A stretch of 64,000 nucleotides of DNA, from assembly GCA_000729835.1 (NCBI GenBank), contig JFHB01000152.1:1-64000 (forward strand), written 5' to 3'. This document shows positions 22,290 through 35,299 of the stretch, piece by piece. Origin of the DNA: Atkinsonella hypoxylon. Its lineage: Eukaryota; Ascomycota; Sordariomycetes; Hypocreales; Clavicipitaceae. Position numbers and translations under genes: made by a program. The notes below the pieces were generated by a model. That model did no database searches and was not told the DNA's origin. It saw nothing but the letters and a program-made list of their open reading frames with translations. Numbering within the stretch: position 1 is the stretch's first letter; every line of letters begins with the position of its first letter.

Positions 22290-25200
22290 ATGGCACCAAA
22301 AGGAACAGGCAAGGGAAAGAGCATAAGCCCTAAACGGGGTAGTAGTTCTAGTACACTAGCTACAGCTGCTACTAGCTTTCCTAGTCCAGCAAGGTCCCCC
22401 CCTCAGCCAGTAGATTCCTCTTCTAATAAAGAAGATTATACAGCTAAGAAGGCTCTAAAGGAAGCTAGATTAGCTTCTAAAAGAGTAGTGTAAGTCCATA
22501 ATATGCAAGCTGATCTAAAAGCTTAAATGGATAAGCAACAAGAGACCCTAAATAGATTTATTAGGTATAGTGAAGCAAAATAAAGCTAAAATGAAGGTAA
22601 TATAGCTAATTTACTAAGTAAATTAGATACTATAATTACATCTATAGGTAAACTCTCTATAGGGTCTCCTAAAGTAGATTCTGTTACTTCTAAGACTTCT
22701 AAAGTCTCTTTTAAAGTCCCTGAACCTTCTAGTTCTAATAGTGCTACTTTTCTGCCTGCTTTTAATGAAGGCACTATAAAAGAGCTAAATAAGAAGGTCC
22801 ACTTAATTCTAGAGGCTACTAAGCTAAAAGGCCCTAAAAATTTTAAACAGTAGAAGTAAGCTTTAACTATTTAATTTAGGGCACTAGGATTCCCTTAATT
22901 TATTGATAATCCTAGTATAGCTAGTACTTTAGTAGATTTAGAATAAGCTATTATCCTTATAATTATAAGAGATAGTTGCCAATCTAGACCTTAAGCTGCT
23001 ATAAGCTAGCATAAGTCCCCTGTAGATGCCTATAACGTTTTAGTTAGGCAATATTCGTAGAGTGCTGAAATACAACGTAGTACGCTATATGCTAGTTATT
23101 ATAACTTATCGTTTTCGAACTATAAGGGATCTTTAGAGGCCTTTAATGCTAAATTTAATAATTTACTAGCTAGATTACAGCTCTATAGTGTAGCTATTGA
23201 TTCTATCGACTAAGTAAATCATTATATTAATGCTTTAAAGAAGACCTTCCCTAGCTAGGCTGAAAGGCAGCGATATTCTATTAGAGCTGCTAGAGCACAA
23301 GGTCTATCTATAAAAATGCTGAATTTACAGTTCCTTATAGCTAACTTATTAGAAGAACAAAGAGATAAAAGCTCCTCTATATCTAAGGCTCTTAGTTATA
23401 AAGCTTCTAATTCTAATAGTTCTAATAATAAGGCTAATTAAGGAAAGAATCCTCCTAATCAGAAGAAGAATTCCGATTCTAATTCTAACGATTCTAATGC
23501 CTCTAAAGAAAAAGATTAAGATAAAGCCTCTAAGAATAAGAAGAAGTAGAAGGGCCGAAGAAGAAGTAATAAAAACTCTAGGAATAAGGATGGAGAAGCT
23601 GCTTTTGCTATAGGTTGTTATAACCTATCTACTAGCAACTAGGATACTATAGAATCTAATGATTCTAGCAGTTCTAGTAGTGATGATTCTTACGATTTAG
23701 ATACAGAATCTACTACTAGTGATACTAGTACTACTAGTAATAATACCCCTTCTTTTAACTATTCTAATGGAATAATTAAAAACTCCTTACTATACAATAC
23801 AGGTTCCACCTGTTATATAGTTAACAATAAGGCATTTTTTAGGACTTTTAAGCCTATAAAAAAGGGTAAAACCGCGCCTATTGCTACTAGAGGAGGTCCT
23901 ATTTATCCTAAAGGACAGGGAACTGCTGTATTCTAGGTACTAGTTAGTATAAATCCAGCTAAATACAGGCCTTTAGCTCTAAAGGATGCACTGTATTGCC
24001 TAGGTTTAGATACTAACCTAATTAGTGGTCTAAAGCACTATTTAATAGGGGGCACTCTCCTTAGAAATCAGCTATTTCTAGCTGATAGAAGCTGCTGTAG
24101 GCTTCTAAATCCCAAAAAGCATAGTTTCTTTCTACAGCTTAAGGGGCAAGAGACCCCTAAAGTGTGTAAAAACCACGCTAATCTCTCTTATATAGGATTT
24201 AGTAGTTATAATGGCAATTATAATACTAGTTATCCTATAGAGGTTTAAATCCCTCAACAGCCTGGTTTTAATCTAGAGGAATATAGCCGAATCGAGGAAT
24301 TATCTGATTTTAAAGAAGATAATACCAATAACGATGCTATAGAGCTATTAGCCCTAGTTCCTAAACGAGCTCCTAGTTAGATTCCTTCTAATAACGGGGA
24401 TTTAGAAGGTCTAAATCCTAAGTTGCTGGATATTAGAGGAAGTGGCCGTCTAGATCCCTTAAACAAGGCCTATAGTTCTTAAGAGATCTAGCAAGATAGA
24501 GAGCAACAGGAAGCTAGCTCTAATGATAATTCTAGTAACTCTATAGCTTCTTCTTCCTATAAGAAGCTCCTAGAATTAGCTGCTACTTAGCACGTTAGAT
24601 TAGGGCATATAGGACTCCCTTTACTAAAGAAGACTGCTTCTATTACTAAAGGTATTCCTAATTTTACAAAAATTAAGGAAAAGGATTTTAACTGCCTAGC
24701 TTATAACTAAGCTAAAGCTGTTAGAAGACCTAGCAAGCATGCTATTCCTAACCCCCCTAGATGTTTAGATATTATAGAGGGAGATACCGTTAAAATAGAG
24801 CCTATACTGCACAATAAGAGGCCTTTAGTTCTTTTTCTAATTAACAGAAAATCACGGTATAAGTGGTCTTTTAATCTAGCTAATAAAGAGGGTTCTACTC
24901 TCTATAGCTGTATTAAAGGCTTCTTTAAGGAATTAAAGAACTAGTATAACTGCTACCCTAAACACCTTTATTTTAATAGTAGTACAGAAATCGATACTAG
25001 GTTGCAAGCTTAGCTATCTTCTAAGGGTATTTACTTTAGCACCTCTTGCCCCTATATTTACAAACAGAATAGGCTAATAGAGAGAGCTATAAGGGTACTT
25101 CTAGACCGTTTGCGTGCTACCCTACAGTGGTTACAATTACCTCTATATCTATAGTCTTACATTCTTCCTGCTATAGTGGATTTAGTTAATACTACTGCAA

Positions 25201-27504
25201 ATAGAAACTAAACTACTAAGTCCTAAACAGCTATATCTAGCTAATTTAGAGCCTTCTAGGACCTATAAGCCTAATTTTACTAAAATAAGGGCTATAGGCT
25301 CCTATTGCGAAGTTCTAATTCCTTTAGAACAACGATCTAGGTTGCAGAAGCTAGCTAAAAGAACTATTCCTAGTAGACTTTTAGCTACACTAGGTTCTAA
25401 TGTATATTTAATATATATCCCCTCTAAACAAGCTGTTATAAAGACTAGTTTCGTTAAAATTATAGAAGGAATAGGTTCTATTTCATAGGGCATCCCTAAG
25501 GTTCCTATTAGTTCTATAGTAGATAATCCTTTAGAGGGAGAAATTAATGACTAGCAATTAGTGGATAATTATACTCCTAAGTATCCTTATCCTAGTCATC
25601 TAGATGTGCCGAATTATCCACTAGAACCTGTAGATCAAGCTCTTCTACCAAGCAACCCTATAGAAGCTATAGAGGCCCCTAAAGCCCCTATACCTATAGA
25701 AACATCTATAGAAGCTACTATAGAAGCTAAAGCTGATGCTAATGCTATAGATTTAGATAGAGACATATTTTCCTTAATTAAGGATCTATGCTTTAAGGCA
25801 AGGACTAAAGCAGCTATTACTTCTAATAGTAATAAGGATGAACTTCCTAACACGTGGAAGTAAGCTCTAAAAAGCTCTGCTAAGCAGCATTGGATAGAAG
25901 CTACCTATAGCGAATTTAAGCAGCTATTAGCTGCTGGAACCTTTAAATTTATAGGGAAAGACTAAGTACCTAAGGGCCGAAGAGTTCTAAAGAATAGGCT
26001 TATTTATAGGCTTAAAAAGGATAAAGAAAATAATCCTATTAAATATAAGGCCTACCTTATTGCTAAGGGATTTATGCAAATAGAAGGTTAAAACTATCTA
26101 GAGACCTTTACTGCAACTAGTATTCCTCCTAGCTAGCGTATATTATTAGCTCTTGCAGCTTTTAATAACTGGGAAGTTAAGCAAATCGATTTTATAGAAG
26201 CGTTTTTAAATAGCAAGCTAAAAGAAGCTATTTATATAGAAATCCTAGATAGATTCGTTGAATTTGCAGAGCAAGCATCGCTATTAGTAGCTAAGCTACT
26301 AAAAAGCTGTAATTACAAGCCCTCTAAAGAGCAAGTAATTAAGCTAGAAAAATCCCTCTATAGTTTAAAGTAAAGTCCTAGAGAATAGCAGCAAATTCTA
26401 ATAGAATTACTTCAAAAGCATAGATTTAAACCTCTTATATCAGACCCAGCAGTCTTTTATAACCCAGCTACATCTACGTATATTGCTACTTATGTAGATA
26501 ACTGTCTTCTAATTAGGCCTAATTTACGATATATTAATAAGCTTAAAAAGCTACTAAATTAAGCTTATCCAATAGAAGATAGGGGATTAGTAGAATTTTT
26601 TCTAGGTGTATAAATTACCTGTAATAGGTCTAAAAGGTCTATTAAAATCCACTAATCTTAATACATCCTTAAAGCCTTAGAAAGATTCAAAATGCTAAAT
26701 GCTAAGCTAGCTTCTATCCCTATACAGCCAGGAATTCTAAAGCAACTAGTTACAAAACTTCTCTTAAAATCCAATCATAAGCTTTATTAGAGCATAATAG
26801 GCACTATAATGTACCTTATGTTGCTAACTAGGGCTAATATTGCTTTTTCCGTTTAGTAGCTATTAACTTTTCTAGCTAAGCCCTATATAGAGCACCTAAA
26901 CGCCTCTAAGCACCTCCTAAGGTACTTAAGTAGTACTAGAAGCTTTACTATTATTTATAAGCGTTCTAGTCCACACCCTATAGGGTCTTCTTCTAAAGCT
27001 TCTAATAGTTCTATTAGTTATAAAGAAGTACTTAAGACCCTCCTTAGTTATTGCGATAGCGATTTTGCTGGTAATAAAGTCTCTTCTAAATCAACCTATA
27101 CTTATCTATATAAGCTAGCTAGTGGACCTATTAGCTAGAAATCAAAGAAAGCTAGTACTATTGCTCTTTCTATATTAGAAGCAGAATCTAATGTATTATC
27201 TAAAGCTATAAGGGAATTAGAGTAGCTCTACAGCCTTTTTAAGGAGATAAAGCTGCCTTTAACCCCTCCTATTCCTATTAGGTGTAATAATTAAGGCGCT
27301 ATAGTTACTGCTTACAACCTAACGTTATATAGTAGAACTAAGCATACCCTTTTAAAGTTTAACTACATTAAGGAAAAGATTCGTAAAGGTATAGCTAAGG
27401 TTAGTTATATTAATATAAATCAGATGCTAGCAGATAGCCTAACTAAGCCTCTTGCTATTTAAAAGCATTAACAATTCATTAAGTTACTAGAGCTTTCTAG
27501 CTAG
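22290..27504 (+). pseudogene. E2 Copia gag-pol polyprotein pseudogene
   Basis: Gag-Pol starting at the intact ATG at 22290. The first 67 codons are open (MAPKGTGKGK...), followed by in-frame TAG/TAA at Gln/Trp sites. Gag runs to about codon 430 and ends in a Lys/Arg-rich stretch (near 23525-23600), with no convincing CCHC knuckle. Protease: LLYNTGST, with Asn at codon 503 (23796-23798) where Asp is required. Integrase: HVRLGH near codon 767, the zinc Cys pair reduced to Cys-x2-Tyr, and the second core Asp read as Asn (FNSS near codon 893), then Glu near codon 930. A one-base insertion near 25203 shifts the frame. Reverse transcriptase: IDFIEAFLN (26188-26214) and YVDN (26491-26502). RNase H: YCDSDFAG (27050-27073). 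The stop at 27502 may not be the original one. Confidence 0.9.
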
Positions 27505-27739
27505 CTTATAAAAGCAACAAAAACACTCGAAAAAATCGAAAAAACAACGAAAAACAGTTAAAAATCGAAAACAACAAAAACAATTAACAACAACTAGTTA
27601 TATTCAACTATAACTACCCTGGAATTAGTTATGTTATTTTGGTTCTGTTATTAGTACTGTATTTCGTTAGTTAATTCTAACTTAGATATCCTTTAAAGGA
27701 GCTAAGTTGCTTATAGAACTAGTTACTTCTTACATTTCT

Positions 27740-27747
27740 AGAGAGAG
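27740..27747 (+). other. E2 polypurine tract
   Basis: AGAGAGAG abuts the 3' LTR; the other copies read AGAGGGAG, so one G-to-A change has occurred here. Confidence 0.75.
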
Positions 27748-28437
27748 TGTTAAAAATAAGCTACCCTGTATAGCCTATTTTTATGCCTACTAGTTGCTCT
27801 ATTACGTAACCCTTATTAGGTCTTGTTACGTTAATTTTTAGTAGAGATATCGTTGTTACTAGATGCAAACATCTAGATTTAACTAAGGCAAAGTTGCCTA
27901 ACCTATAGTCAACTTTAACTGCGATTTTCTCTACAACTAGCAATAGTAGAAATTCAAGAAGTATACCATTCGAAAGCTAAGAATTAGGGCTATCTAATAG
28001 TATAATTATTGGATAGAGTTGCTTATAAGAGTTACTTGTTATTAGTAGAATTTGTTAAATTGTGCACGTAGGCGTCTCGTTTGTATAGCTGTAAGTCGAT
28101 TTTTTTGTTTTTATATAGTAAATCTTTTTGCGGAAATTATAAAGTAGCCTACAAGCCCCTTCTAGCGACTACAGCCCGCTGATATAATTAGAGGGTCTAT
28201 AAGGGACTGGAAAGATTTAAGATCCTACCCTTACTGTTTGTTACAGCGCTCTTAATATAAAGATATCACTATTACAGTTATCTATTGCCTCTACGTGATC
28301 TATACTATACACTACAGCTTGATTTAGGCCGCTGCTGCTTCCACTACGTGATAATTGCTAGGAGCAATTACAGGTGCTAAATCTAAGAGACCACTACCCT
28401 CTTCTATCTAGTCCTGTAATCCCTATTATTTTCAATA
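27748..28437 (+). repeat. E2 3' LTR (690 bp)
   Basis: Same length as 20640-21329, differing by transitions. Confidence 0.95.
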
Positions 28438-28442
28438 AGTAG
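28438..28442. repeat. Right target-site duplication of E2 (AGTAG)
   Basis: Matches 20635-20639. Confidence 0.92.
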
Positions 28443-30013
28443 GCTGTTAGTTCTCTCTAGAAAGTAAAGCTAGAGAACGTTCCTAGCAGCTTTAGGGAGA
28501 GTTTTACCTAAAAGGCACTAGTCTTACGCTTAATAGGTGTTTCTACTAGTTTACCTATAGCTAGCCTTTTAGTTAGTGTTTTTACCTTAGTTAGCATTAG
28601 CTTTACTGTAGAAGGTGTTTTTTGTAGAATTAATAGAGAGAAATGCATTAAAGATAGATTAATTAGGATAAACTAAGCACTTCTTCTACGTTAAATAGTG
28701 CTAAATCTATTACTAAAGAGGCTTTATACAGCAATAAACTAGTTAGCTAAACGTTCTAAGAAGTCTATATAAATGCAGTTAATTTTATGTTATAGGCATT
28801 TACTTTCTGCCTATAGTATATTAATATTATTAGCAACCTTTAGTAAGGTTTTATTTTTATTAATAACGTTATTAATACCTTTATTAAATTAACTTATACT
28901 ATTTAGTTAGTTATATATACTATAGATAGCAGTCTATAATTTATTAAACTGCTTATTAAATAGACCTCCTTTAGCCTTTATTCTAACCTAGTTAATCTTT
29001 TTATTTAACTTATTAATTTTAGCAATATAGAGGTTAAGTTACTTCTATATAGCGTTACTACCTATAGAAGTGTTCTTAAGGTAGGCTTTAATTATTTCTT
29101 TAGCGTTAGATTTACACTTCTTCTAAAGGAAACTGTTACACTAACTCTAGAATTACACCTTAGCTAATAGAATAAAGAGTAAGTTTATATAGCTAATGCT
29201 AACTAAAGCACCTATAATAGTGCTATTAATCCCGCTAAATTTATTAAAGAAGTAGATAGTAAGTAACACTACCTATAATAGTAAACTAGTAAATAAATCT
29301 ATAGTAATAGTTTCTTTACCTCTTTTTACTATATTGCTACTATAGTATATAGTAGCTACTGCTTTTGCCTATATCTTGCCTCTTCTAGCTACTTTAGCGT
29401 TATCTATAGATGCTTTAGCATCCTTACCTTTATATTGCTAGTTCTAGCGCTTTACTTTATAGTTATTATAAATCCTAAAGATATATATTACTATATTCTA
29501 CTAGAGTAAGTAATATATATTGTCTTTAAAGACCTTAATGCTAGTTTTATCTATTATACTGCCTTTAAGGGTAAATTTATAGGTATAAGTATAAATAGTA
29601 TTTTCTATATTTTATACCTTTTCTTTAGCTCTATTAGTGTAGCAATACTAACTATAGTCTTCTGTAATAGGCCTTACGTTAGTAATATTAATATTATCTT
29701 TAATTTCTATAGAAATAGTGCTAAGGATAAACTTATTAACTTTTAGGGTGCCCTTAGCACTTCTAGGCCTACTAAAAGTGCTATATAGGCAGTAGAAATT
29801 AAGTAATATAAGATAAGTTTTAATATTATTTAGCTCTATAGCTACTATATTACCTTTATAGTTATATTTTTACTTCTTAAACTTAAAACCTTTACTTTTA
29901 GCGTTAAAACTATTATTATAATTAATATATATATTAGAAGTAATATATTCTTCTTTAGGTTTAAATAGTAGTAGTATTATAGCTTAAGTATAGTTACTAT
30001 TATTATTTCTTTC
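28443..30013 (-). pseudogene. XR post-pol frame (ORF3), main part
   Basis: Minus-strand frame after pol. Joined to 20546-20639 it is 1,665 bp, the same as in XL, with stops at many of the same codons. The coiled-coil-like Lys/Asn/Leu run lies at about 28800-29080 and the hydrophobic run at about 29145-29300. A third product after pol is known in some Gypsy lineages (envelope-like proteins in errantiviruses and some plant elements), but I see no signal peptide, no clear envelope arrangement and no family match. Function unknown. Confidence 0.45.
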
Positions 30014-30538
30014 TTAGAATAAGCTATTTAGGTTTACTAAAATTAATAATTCTAAACTACTAGAAAAAAAGAATAATAGTAGTAGATTTTCTATAAAAGG
30101 GATAAAAGGGGCTAGAAGTAGCTCTATAGAGGCTAGCTAGTTCTATAAGCTATAGAAATTTACTTTATAGGCAGTTTATTGCTCTTAGTGTAGTATTCTA
30201 GTGTTTAACTATTAGAAGTAGCTAAACAACAGCCTAAGGGGATAGAAAAAGCAGTAGCTATAATAGTATTAATAAATTTATAAGATTTTATAATATATAA
30301 AGGTATAAAGAAAAGGTTATATAGTAAAAAGCGTAAAAATTCGTAAAAGTAAAGGTAAATTTACAGAAAAAGTAGATTAAAACAATAGTATATAGATTTA
30401 TAGGTGTTTTCTTCTTAACCTTCTATAATTCTATAATATAGGTTAATCTTAATAGTTTTAATAATAATAAATAAGGAAATAAGGAAAGAGATACTAAGGG
30501 ATTTAAATAATCTATTATATAATAAAGGAAATTAAGAC
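30014..30538 (-). other. XR spacer between pol and ORF3
   Basis: Counterpart of 9577-10102. No motif is recognised, and the frame of ORF3 may extend into it. Confidence 0.4.
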
Positions 30539-33500
30539 TTATAAGGAAAAGAGTTAGTAGTAGGCTTTTACTAGCTAATTTAAAGCTTTTTAGTAAGCTA
30601 TATTACCTTTTTAATAATATTAATACTCTTCTTTCTAATTTATAGAGTGTTTCTATAGATATTTATTTATAATTTTAGAAGCATTAACTTTAAGCTTATC
30701 TTTAGCAATCTATTAGTTATCTTTAGTAGAGAACTCTTTTTATTATATAAAGAATTCTAGATATAGCTTGCTTAACTTACTGCAGAAACGCTAGATTTAA
30801 TAGGTATAAATTTACTTAATTTCCTAATAGTTCTTTATACTAAACCTTTCTATTATAATTAGTAGTAGTTATTGCTTTTTCTAGTTAAAAGGGTTTTTAC
30901 TTTATCTTAGCTTCTAAAGGTAAGCTATTAATACTACTAAGTATATATATAAATCTAGTAAGAAATCTAGGTAAAATAACAATAAGCTTACTTTTATAAG
31001 AACCTTATATAGCTTTACTTATTAAGAAAACTATTTCTTTTTTAGCTTTTTTAGAAGTATATATTTTTAGTGTAATTATAGGTAGACTATATTCTTTACT
31101 TTAATGTTAATAGGCTTATATTAAGCGTTATATTTAATTTTGCTTAAGGCATTTACTATACTAATAGCTGTTTCTATCTCTTATTAGTATAGCTTCTAAA
31201 GTATAGCTATATTACTTATATATATTCTATTGCTAAAAACGTTATCTAATTAGATTAAATTAACAATAGTAGCTAGTTAGAAACTATATATAAGTTTATT
31301 AAAGGAAATCTCTATACTAGCTACTACTATATTATTAAGTTAGTACTATAGTACTAGAAGTATTATAGTCTATAGTATATCTAGATTTATAACTATATAG
31401 TATTAAACAGTAATAATAACTATTTAATTCTTCTATTTAGCTATTCTATCTATTTATAGGTAGTAAGCTATAGCTATAAGTAATTTGCTTCTAATTTAGG
31501 TAAATATACTTCTTTAAACATTAGAAATAAACTTTAGATCTTAGTTACTTATAATCTACTTAGGAAGGCTCTAGTTTAATAAATACAGTATTTATAAGAG
31601 TAGTTCTACCTAAATTTCTGCTATATATATTATATACTTAAGTATAAGAATTATTTACTTACTAAATAGGCAATTTACTAGATACAGTAAGTTATAGGAG
31701 CTATATCTATCTTTTTGCTATAAGGTGTTTATTAAGCTAACTTTAGGTATATTAGTAATAAAATTAAGTAAAATTATATAGAAAAGTATTAGAACTAATT
31801 CTAATAACCTTAATTCCTCTAGTAGCTTACTGCAGTTAATTATATTTTCTTTATAGGTACAGCAGTAAGCAATATAGGTTTAAATCTACTTATATATCTA
31901 CAGAAAGTAAACTACCTATAATTCTACTGCTATTCTATAAGCACTAAAATAGTTTTAATTATTATAAACTGTTTTAAGGATAGATTTTACAACCTTTATA
32001 GGTATATATAGTTAGAATAGGCCTTTTCTATTATAATAGTATAAAAGTCTATTATCTTATAGAGTCTATCTATACAGTAGAATCCTTAGTCTTTATTATT
32101 AATTTTACTAATTCTACTTTTTACAAAAGTCCTTAATACCTTCTATAATTCTACTAAGCTTTAGATTAAAACTATAGCCTTAAATAATTTTCTCTTTTAA
32201 ACCTTTATTTAATACTGCTGTAACACTATATTCTTTAGCAAAAAATACACTTATATTAAGCTTATTAAATTTACTGTTATAAGCTTTCTCTTAGTATAAA
32301 ACTATAACTAGCAACCTAAAGAGTGCATTTAGCACTATATTTAGCACTTCTAGTATATAGAAGACTTTTAGGTTAAATTACAATAAATAATTAGCTACTT
32401 TAGCTAATTTTAGGTTAGCTTTATCTAGATCTATTATAGTAAGTAAGGTGTATTTAATAATCCCTTTTACTAGTAAGTAGTTTATAATAATATTAATAGT
32501 ATAGTAGTTAAATTAAACTATTTTCTATAGCTTTTAAACACTCTATATAATTATAGCTACCTCTACTTTAGTTAATCTATAATGTTTCTTTAGATTAAAA
32601 GTATATCTTAAGAGAAAAAGAATTAGCTATAGCTAGTTACTTTTAATGTCTTTACTAGGTATACTATAACTATTCTATTTGCCTATAAGCTAAAAAATAA
32701 AGAGCCTAAATTCTTCTTTATAAGCGTTAACTTTAAAGAATAAATACTTACTAAAGTTATAGTGCTATAGAACAGTATTTTTATTAAAGTATACTTTTAC
32801 TTCTTAAAATGCCTTTTTTTTCTTAAGTTTTAGTAAAAACGTTACTTCTTAAGCTTTCTTTTAGTATATTAGTTTAGGTAAACTATTAGCTAAGCCTTTC
32901 TTATAAAGCTCTTATAGTAAGGTAGTTTTTTATTTCTATAGTAAGTAAATTTATATATTAAACTATAGAATACTTTTCTATAAAAAGCTAGCTATACTAA
33001 TAAAGGTCTCTAGATTTATAAGATCTACTAAAAACTTAAGTTTTTAAAAAGCTTTTAGCCTATTATTTATATTAGTAATTTTATTACTATTAATAATAAA
33101 ACCTAATAGCTAAATAGCTAAGTAGCTTATAAATAACTTCTTTATAGCTATTATTAACTTATTTTTCTTTAGAATTAATAAGACTATATTAAGGTATATA
33201 AGGTAGTTCTTAGTAGAGTTAAAGAATATAATAATGTTATTAATATAGATTTATATAAAATATTAGTGCTTTTAAAATAATTAGTCTATATACTATTAAG
33301 TAAAAGCTAGTGTATTCTTAAAGCCTATAAGTGCTATATTTAATGCTTTTAATCCTTATTTTAATATTATTACTATATAAGATTAATGTTCTTATTTTAT
33401 AGAAAGCTAGTAGAAAAACCCTAATATATTAAAGAGTAAAAATATCTTCTTACTATATATATTTACTATAATATTTAATTAATCTAGTAAAGGGTATATA

Positions 33501-35299
33501 TTTAGCATTACTATACTATTAAGTAACCTTATATTAATTATAACTTATCCTTTTCTTTCTATTAGGGTTTTAATTTACACTATAAAGGCTAAGTAAGCTA
33601 TAGCTATTAGGTTATTTAAATATAATATCTTTCTACTTAAATACAGCTTATTATAAACCTTATCTAGCTTAGCTTTATCTTTAGCTTCTAGTAAGTAGAT
33701 TTAAATAGGTTTTAACTACTTCTACTATTTATTTACTAGATTTACTCTTATATATTAGTCTTTAGGTATAGAAACAATACCTCTATTACAATAAATATTG
33801 TATTTATCTATTAAGTTAATAAGTTTAGCTGTAACATTTAGGTTTAAGTTTTCTACCTTAACCTTATATTTATTGTAAATATATAGTATATCCTTAGAAC
33901 AAGAGATTCTATATATAAAGATACTATTATTAACTTTCTTAGGGTTAAATCTACTACTATTACCTTTTTCCTAAGTCTTATAATCTTCTGTAAGCAATAA
34001 ACTATTATTAGATGCAATATCCTTAGAAAAATATATATATAAATTAAATAGGTTTATAATTATATAGTTAGCCTTAAGCTCTTTATTATACTAAAGATAA
34101 GTAACCTTTTAATTTTTCTAGATTATAATAAATTTATCTAAATAGTTATAGACTACTATTTATTCCTAGTTAGTTATACTAAGCAATATATTTAGAATAA
34201 GGTTGAATTTTAAGTATATATAGTAGGCAGTAGCCTTTTTATTAGCTAGTACCTTCTTCTATTTAACTAGAATATACTTCTATAATTTTAGCGGAATTAT
34301 TATAGCTTATACTGCTGTTATATTCTAATATAAAATCTTTAAAATTAGCTAAAAGATATCTATTTCTATAACTATATTATAAATAGACTTAATAGTAGCT
34401 TTAAAGCAAATAAAATTAATTTTAACACTATAATTATAGAGAAAGGTTAAACCTAGAAGAAGCTTTAGTCTTAAGTTACTTATTATATTAGCTATAACTA
34501 TAAAATAGCTAGTTATAGGCACACTATATATAGATCTAGGGATATAGAAGTTAAATATAGCTATCTTAGAGATATAGAAGAATAATTATACTCTAGTAAC
34601 TAGTTTTAGCTCTATTTTTGCCTATTTTATATTCTAACTAAACTAAGTTAACTATACTTTATTAACTAGCACTAAAGAGGTTTTAGTATCTAGGTAGATC
34701 TAATATAATAGTCCCTTATTATAGAATTAAATAGAAATCTTTAGAAAGAAATTTAACTTTAAAATATTAGATTTAATAAGCTATAGCTTTATAACTACTT
34801 TAACTACTTACTCTATCTAGATTCTCTATAAATTCTTTTAGTTTACCTCTATTTAAACCTTTTTCTTTTACTTTTCTTTACTTTTAGTAAGATAGGTTTT
34901 AATAAAGTTAGATTTTAGGCTAATTAGTAGTTCTTTAGTATTAACTATTTCTCTTTCTTCTATTAGCTAATATTTATAGCTTTTAAGGTACTTCTTATAG
35001 TCTTTCTAGTTAAATTTATCTTTAAATATTATTATATAGGTATATTCCTTATTATTCTATAGTAAGCTCTATTATTAAAAACATTAGAGCTACTAAAAAT
35101 ACTATAGCTCTAGCTAATAATTCTAGCTAGCCCCTAAATCCTAGTTCTACTAAGGCTAAAGCTACTACTCTTTTAGTAGCTAATTCCTTTAGTTTTATAG
35201 TAGGTATTAAAAATAATTATTCTAGTAATTTTTATAGAATAAAGATTAGAACTAAAATTAACTATTACTCTTATTCTAGTTAGCTTAGTTACTTTAGGC
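30539..35299 (-). pseudogene. XR Gypsy pol, RIP-damaged
   Basis: Order on the minus strand: a protease region presumed near 34300-35000 (no certain motif), reverse transcriptase at about 33900-33000, RNase H at about 33000-32500, integrase at about 32300-31000, then the C-terminal segment. Reverse transcriptase is shown by the YINNIIIF block near 33240 (normally Y-I-D-D-I-V-I-F) followed by LxxLNxVLxxLxKNKL and LLGFI, the usual Gypsy palm and thumb order. In integrase the IISD block near 31550 has Asn for Asp, and the Glu after the 'HPQTDGQ' position reads Lys; both agree with XL. The order reverse transcriptase before integrase confirms Gypsy. Left limit 35299 is arbitrary. Confidence 0.7.

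Larger units (their letters stand above)
20640..28437 (+). mobile_element. Copia-E copy E2, full-length and best preserved 5' end
   Basis: Complete 7,798-bp Ty1/Copia element on the + strand, inserted in ORF3 of XR. LTRs are 690 bp each, with AGTAG duplications. It is the only one of the five copies that keeps the gag start codon and so is the best reference for reading the family. Confidence 0.95.

Noticed and set aside
22290..22493. Stand-alone 67-aa gene
   Set aside because: It is the N-terminus of the E2 Gag, cut by a RIP stop; the same sequence continues in all copies.
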